Assembly: GCF_030705305.1 (NCBI RefSeq)
Contig: NZ_JAUZEE010000011.1
Span: 1-64,000, forward strand
Direction: 5' to 3'
From: Leptothrix discophora
GTDB taxonomy: Bacteria; Pseudomonadota; Gammaproteobacteria; Burkholderiales; Burkholderiaceae_C
DNA: 64,000 nucleotides
The notes under the pieces were generated by a model. It saw only the letters and a program-made list of their open reading frames with translations. It did no database searches and was not told the origin of the DNA. Below are positions 62,958-64,000 of the stretch, one piece after another. Within the stretch, counting starts at the first letter, position 1. Each line of letters starts with the position of its first letter. The position numbers and the translations under genes were made by a program.

Positions 62958-64000
62958 TCAGGCTTTTCGCGGCCGGACCTTGCTGGCGGCCAGGCGGGCC
63001 TGCGCGCGGGCGTGCTCGACGTCCTCGTCATGGACCAGCGCGACGCCCATGCGGCGCTTGACGAAGCTCTCGGGCTTGCCGAACAGGCGGATCTCGCTGC
63101 GCGGCACCCGCAGGGCCTCGTCGACCCCGTCGAAGACGATGCCGGCGGCGTCCACGCCACCGTAGATCACGGCGCTCGCGCCCGGGCACTTCAGCGCGGT
63201 GTCGACCGGCAGGCCGAGGATGGCGCGGGCATGCAGCTCGAACTCGTTCTGCCACTGCGTCGCCATCGTGACCATGCCGGTGTCGTGCGGTCGCGGGCTG
63301 ACCTCGCTGAACCAGACCTGCTCGCCCTTGACGAACAGCTCGACGCCGAACAGCCCGAGCCCGGCCGGCTGGCCATCCAGGCCCAGGCCCAGGTTGGCGG
63401 TGACGGCACCGGCGATCTGCTCGGCCCGCGCCAGCGCGGTCGGCGACATCGGGTGCGGCTGCCAGCTCTCGACGTAGTCGCCGCTGACCTGCAGGTGGCC
63501 GATCGGGGCGCAGTAGCGGGTCTCGACCGAGCCGTCGGCGGCGCGTGCGCGCACGGTCAGCAGCGTGATCTCGTAGTCGAAGTCGATGAAGCCCTCGACG
63601 ATGACGCGGCCGTGGCTGACGCGCCCGCCGGCCATGGCGTAGGCCCAGGCCTGGGGCACATCGGCCGGGCCATCGATCCTGCTCTGGCCCTTGCCCGAGC
63701 TGCTCATGACCGGCTTGACGATGCAGGGGTAGCCGATCGCGGGCTGGCCGTCGCTGCCATCGATGGCGGCCTGCAGCTGCTCGGCCGAGTCGCAGAAGCG
63801 GTAGGGGCTGGTCGGCAGGCCCAGGGTCTCGGCGGCCAGCCGGCGGATGCCCTCGCGGTCCATCGTCAGGCGGGCGGCGCGCGCGGTCGGCACGCAGCGG
63901 ATGCGGCCCTCGGCCTCCAGCGCCTCCAGCACCGGCGTGGCGATGGCCTCGATCTCGGGCACGACCAGGTCGGGCCGCTCGGCCTCGATCAGCGCGCGCA
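62958..64000 (-). CDS. purT: Phosphoribosylglycinamide formyltransferase 2, 5'-truncated by the window
   Basis: The C-terminal ~347 residues of PurT, which forms formyl-GAR with formate and ATP, an alternative to PurN. It is an ATP-grasp enzyme: the visible parts are [19 protein letters not shown] (purine pathway conserved), [16 protein letters not shown] (the ATP-grasp Lys loop), [14 protein letters not shown] and [14 protein letters not shown]. The reading frame runs off the window edge on the minus strand, so the N-terminal BC domain is not seen. The stop is at 62958-62960. Confidence 0.95.
   Translation of the reverse strand, partial: RALIEAERPDLVVPEIEAIATPVLEALEAEGRIRCVPTARAARLTMDREGIRRLAAETLGLPTSPYRFCDSAEQLQAAIDGSDGQPAIGYPCIVKPVMSSSGKGQSRIDGPADVPQAWAYAMAGGRVSHGRVIVEGFIDFDYEITLLTVRARAADGSVETRYCAPIGHLQVSGDYVESWQPHPMSPTALARAEQIAGAVTANLGLGLDGQPAGLGLFGVELFVKGEQVWFSEVSPRPHDTGMVTMATQWQNEFELHARAILGLPVDTALKCPGASAVIYGGVDAAGIVFDGVDEALRVPRSEIRLFGKPESFVKRRMGVALVHDEDVEHARAQARLAASKVRPRKA

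Overview
The window looks like a chromosomal segment of a high-GC betaproteobacterium of the order Burkholderiales, probably near the Leptothrix/Sphaerotilus/Rubrivivax group. The reasons are the very GC-rich third codon positions, the run metK / two lipid A acyltransferases / dapF / DUF484 / xerC, the Burkholderiales-type 2-aminoethylphosphonate locus, and a GC-rich REP-like intergenic repeat. Coding density is high and I see no IS element, phage, CRISPR array, rRNA or tRNA. The window opens in the last codons of an ABC transporter ATPase and closes inside purT. Species placement is inference from protein and gene-order resemblance.

Layout. (1) 1-4213: ABC ATPase tail, pyrC, a secreted lipoprotein, an AlaC-type aminotransferase and a Nudix hydrolase. 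(2) 4232-15454: a catabolic locus that looks built for a cyclic ureide, imide or related amide. It holds an arylmalonate-decarboxylase-like protein with an MFS transporter, a transthyretin-like hydroxyisourate-hydrolase homologue, a hydantoin-racemase homologue, an intact dihydropyrimidinase/hydantoinase, a PotABCD-type ABC importer, an amidase and a GntR/FCD regulator. The hydrolase and racemase homologues have lost expected catalytic residues, so this is the most likely place for new chemistry. A pair of inverted TTTTGTATCCA sites lies between the divergent transporter and amidase genes. (3) 15519-17504: a small secreted protein and an RhlE-like RNA helicase. (4) 17505-25264: 2-aminoethylphosphonate uptake and degradation (phnX, phnW, fused permease, ATPase, binding protein) divergent from a GntR/FCD regulator and an EamA-type membrane protein, with a 14-bp perfect palindrome in the divergent promoter.

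(5) 25407-35506: mixed metabolism. It contains a dienelactone-hydrolase-family protein, 4-hydroxyphenylpyruvate dioxygenase with hexanucleotide repeats around its start, SlyX, a CYTH-CHAD protein facing a PPK2 kinase (a polyphosphate pair), a periplasmic GlpQ with calcium-loop-like segments, a UPF1-like SF1 helicase, NhaR and a TerB-like protein. (6) 35779-42883: a TerC-family membrane protein, SRAP peptidase, nitroreductase, a membrane diguanylate cyclase, a Cys-rich mini-protein, a gene-poor stretch of 544 bp, and a DctB-like histidine kinase without an adjacent response regulator. (7) 42994-46098: three RNA-modification genes (RluA-type pseudouridine synthase, TrhO, RlmI).

(8) 46365-54767: a polyol operon. 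Import is by a SmoEFGK-type ABC transporter, oxidation by a D-arabinitol 4-dehydrogenase and phosphorylation by xylulokinase, so D-arabinitol would become D-xylulose 5-phosphate. An AraC-family regulator sits inside the run, and there is a 14-bp perfect stem-loop after the binding-protein gene. (9) 54785-64000: housekeeping genes xerC, DUF484, dapF and two lipid A acyltransferases, divergent from metK with a structured leader of about 190 nt, followed by a YcaQ-type glycosylase, a membrane protein, a small hypothetical gene and purT.
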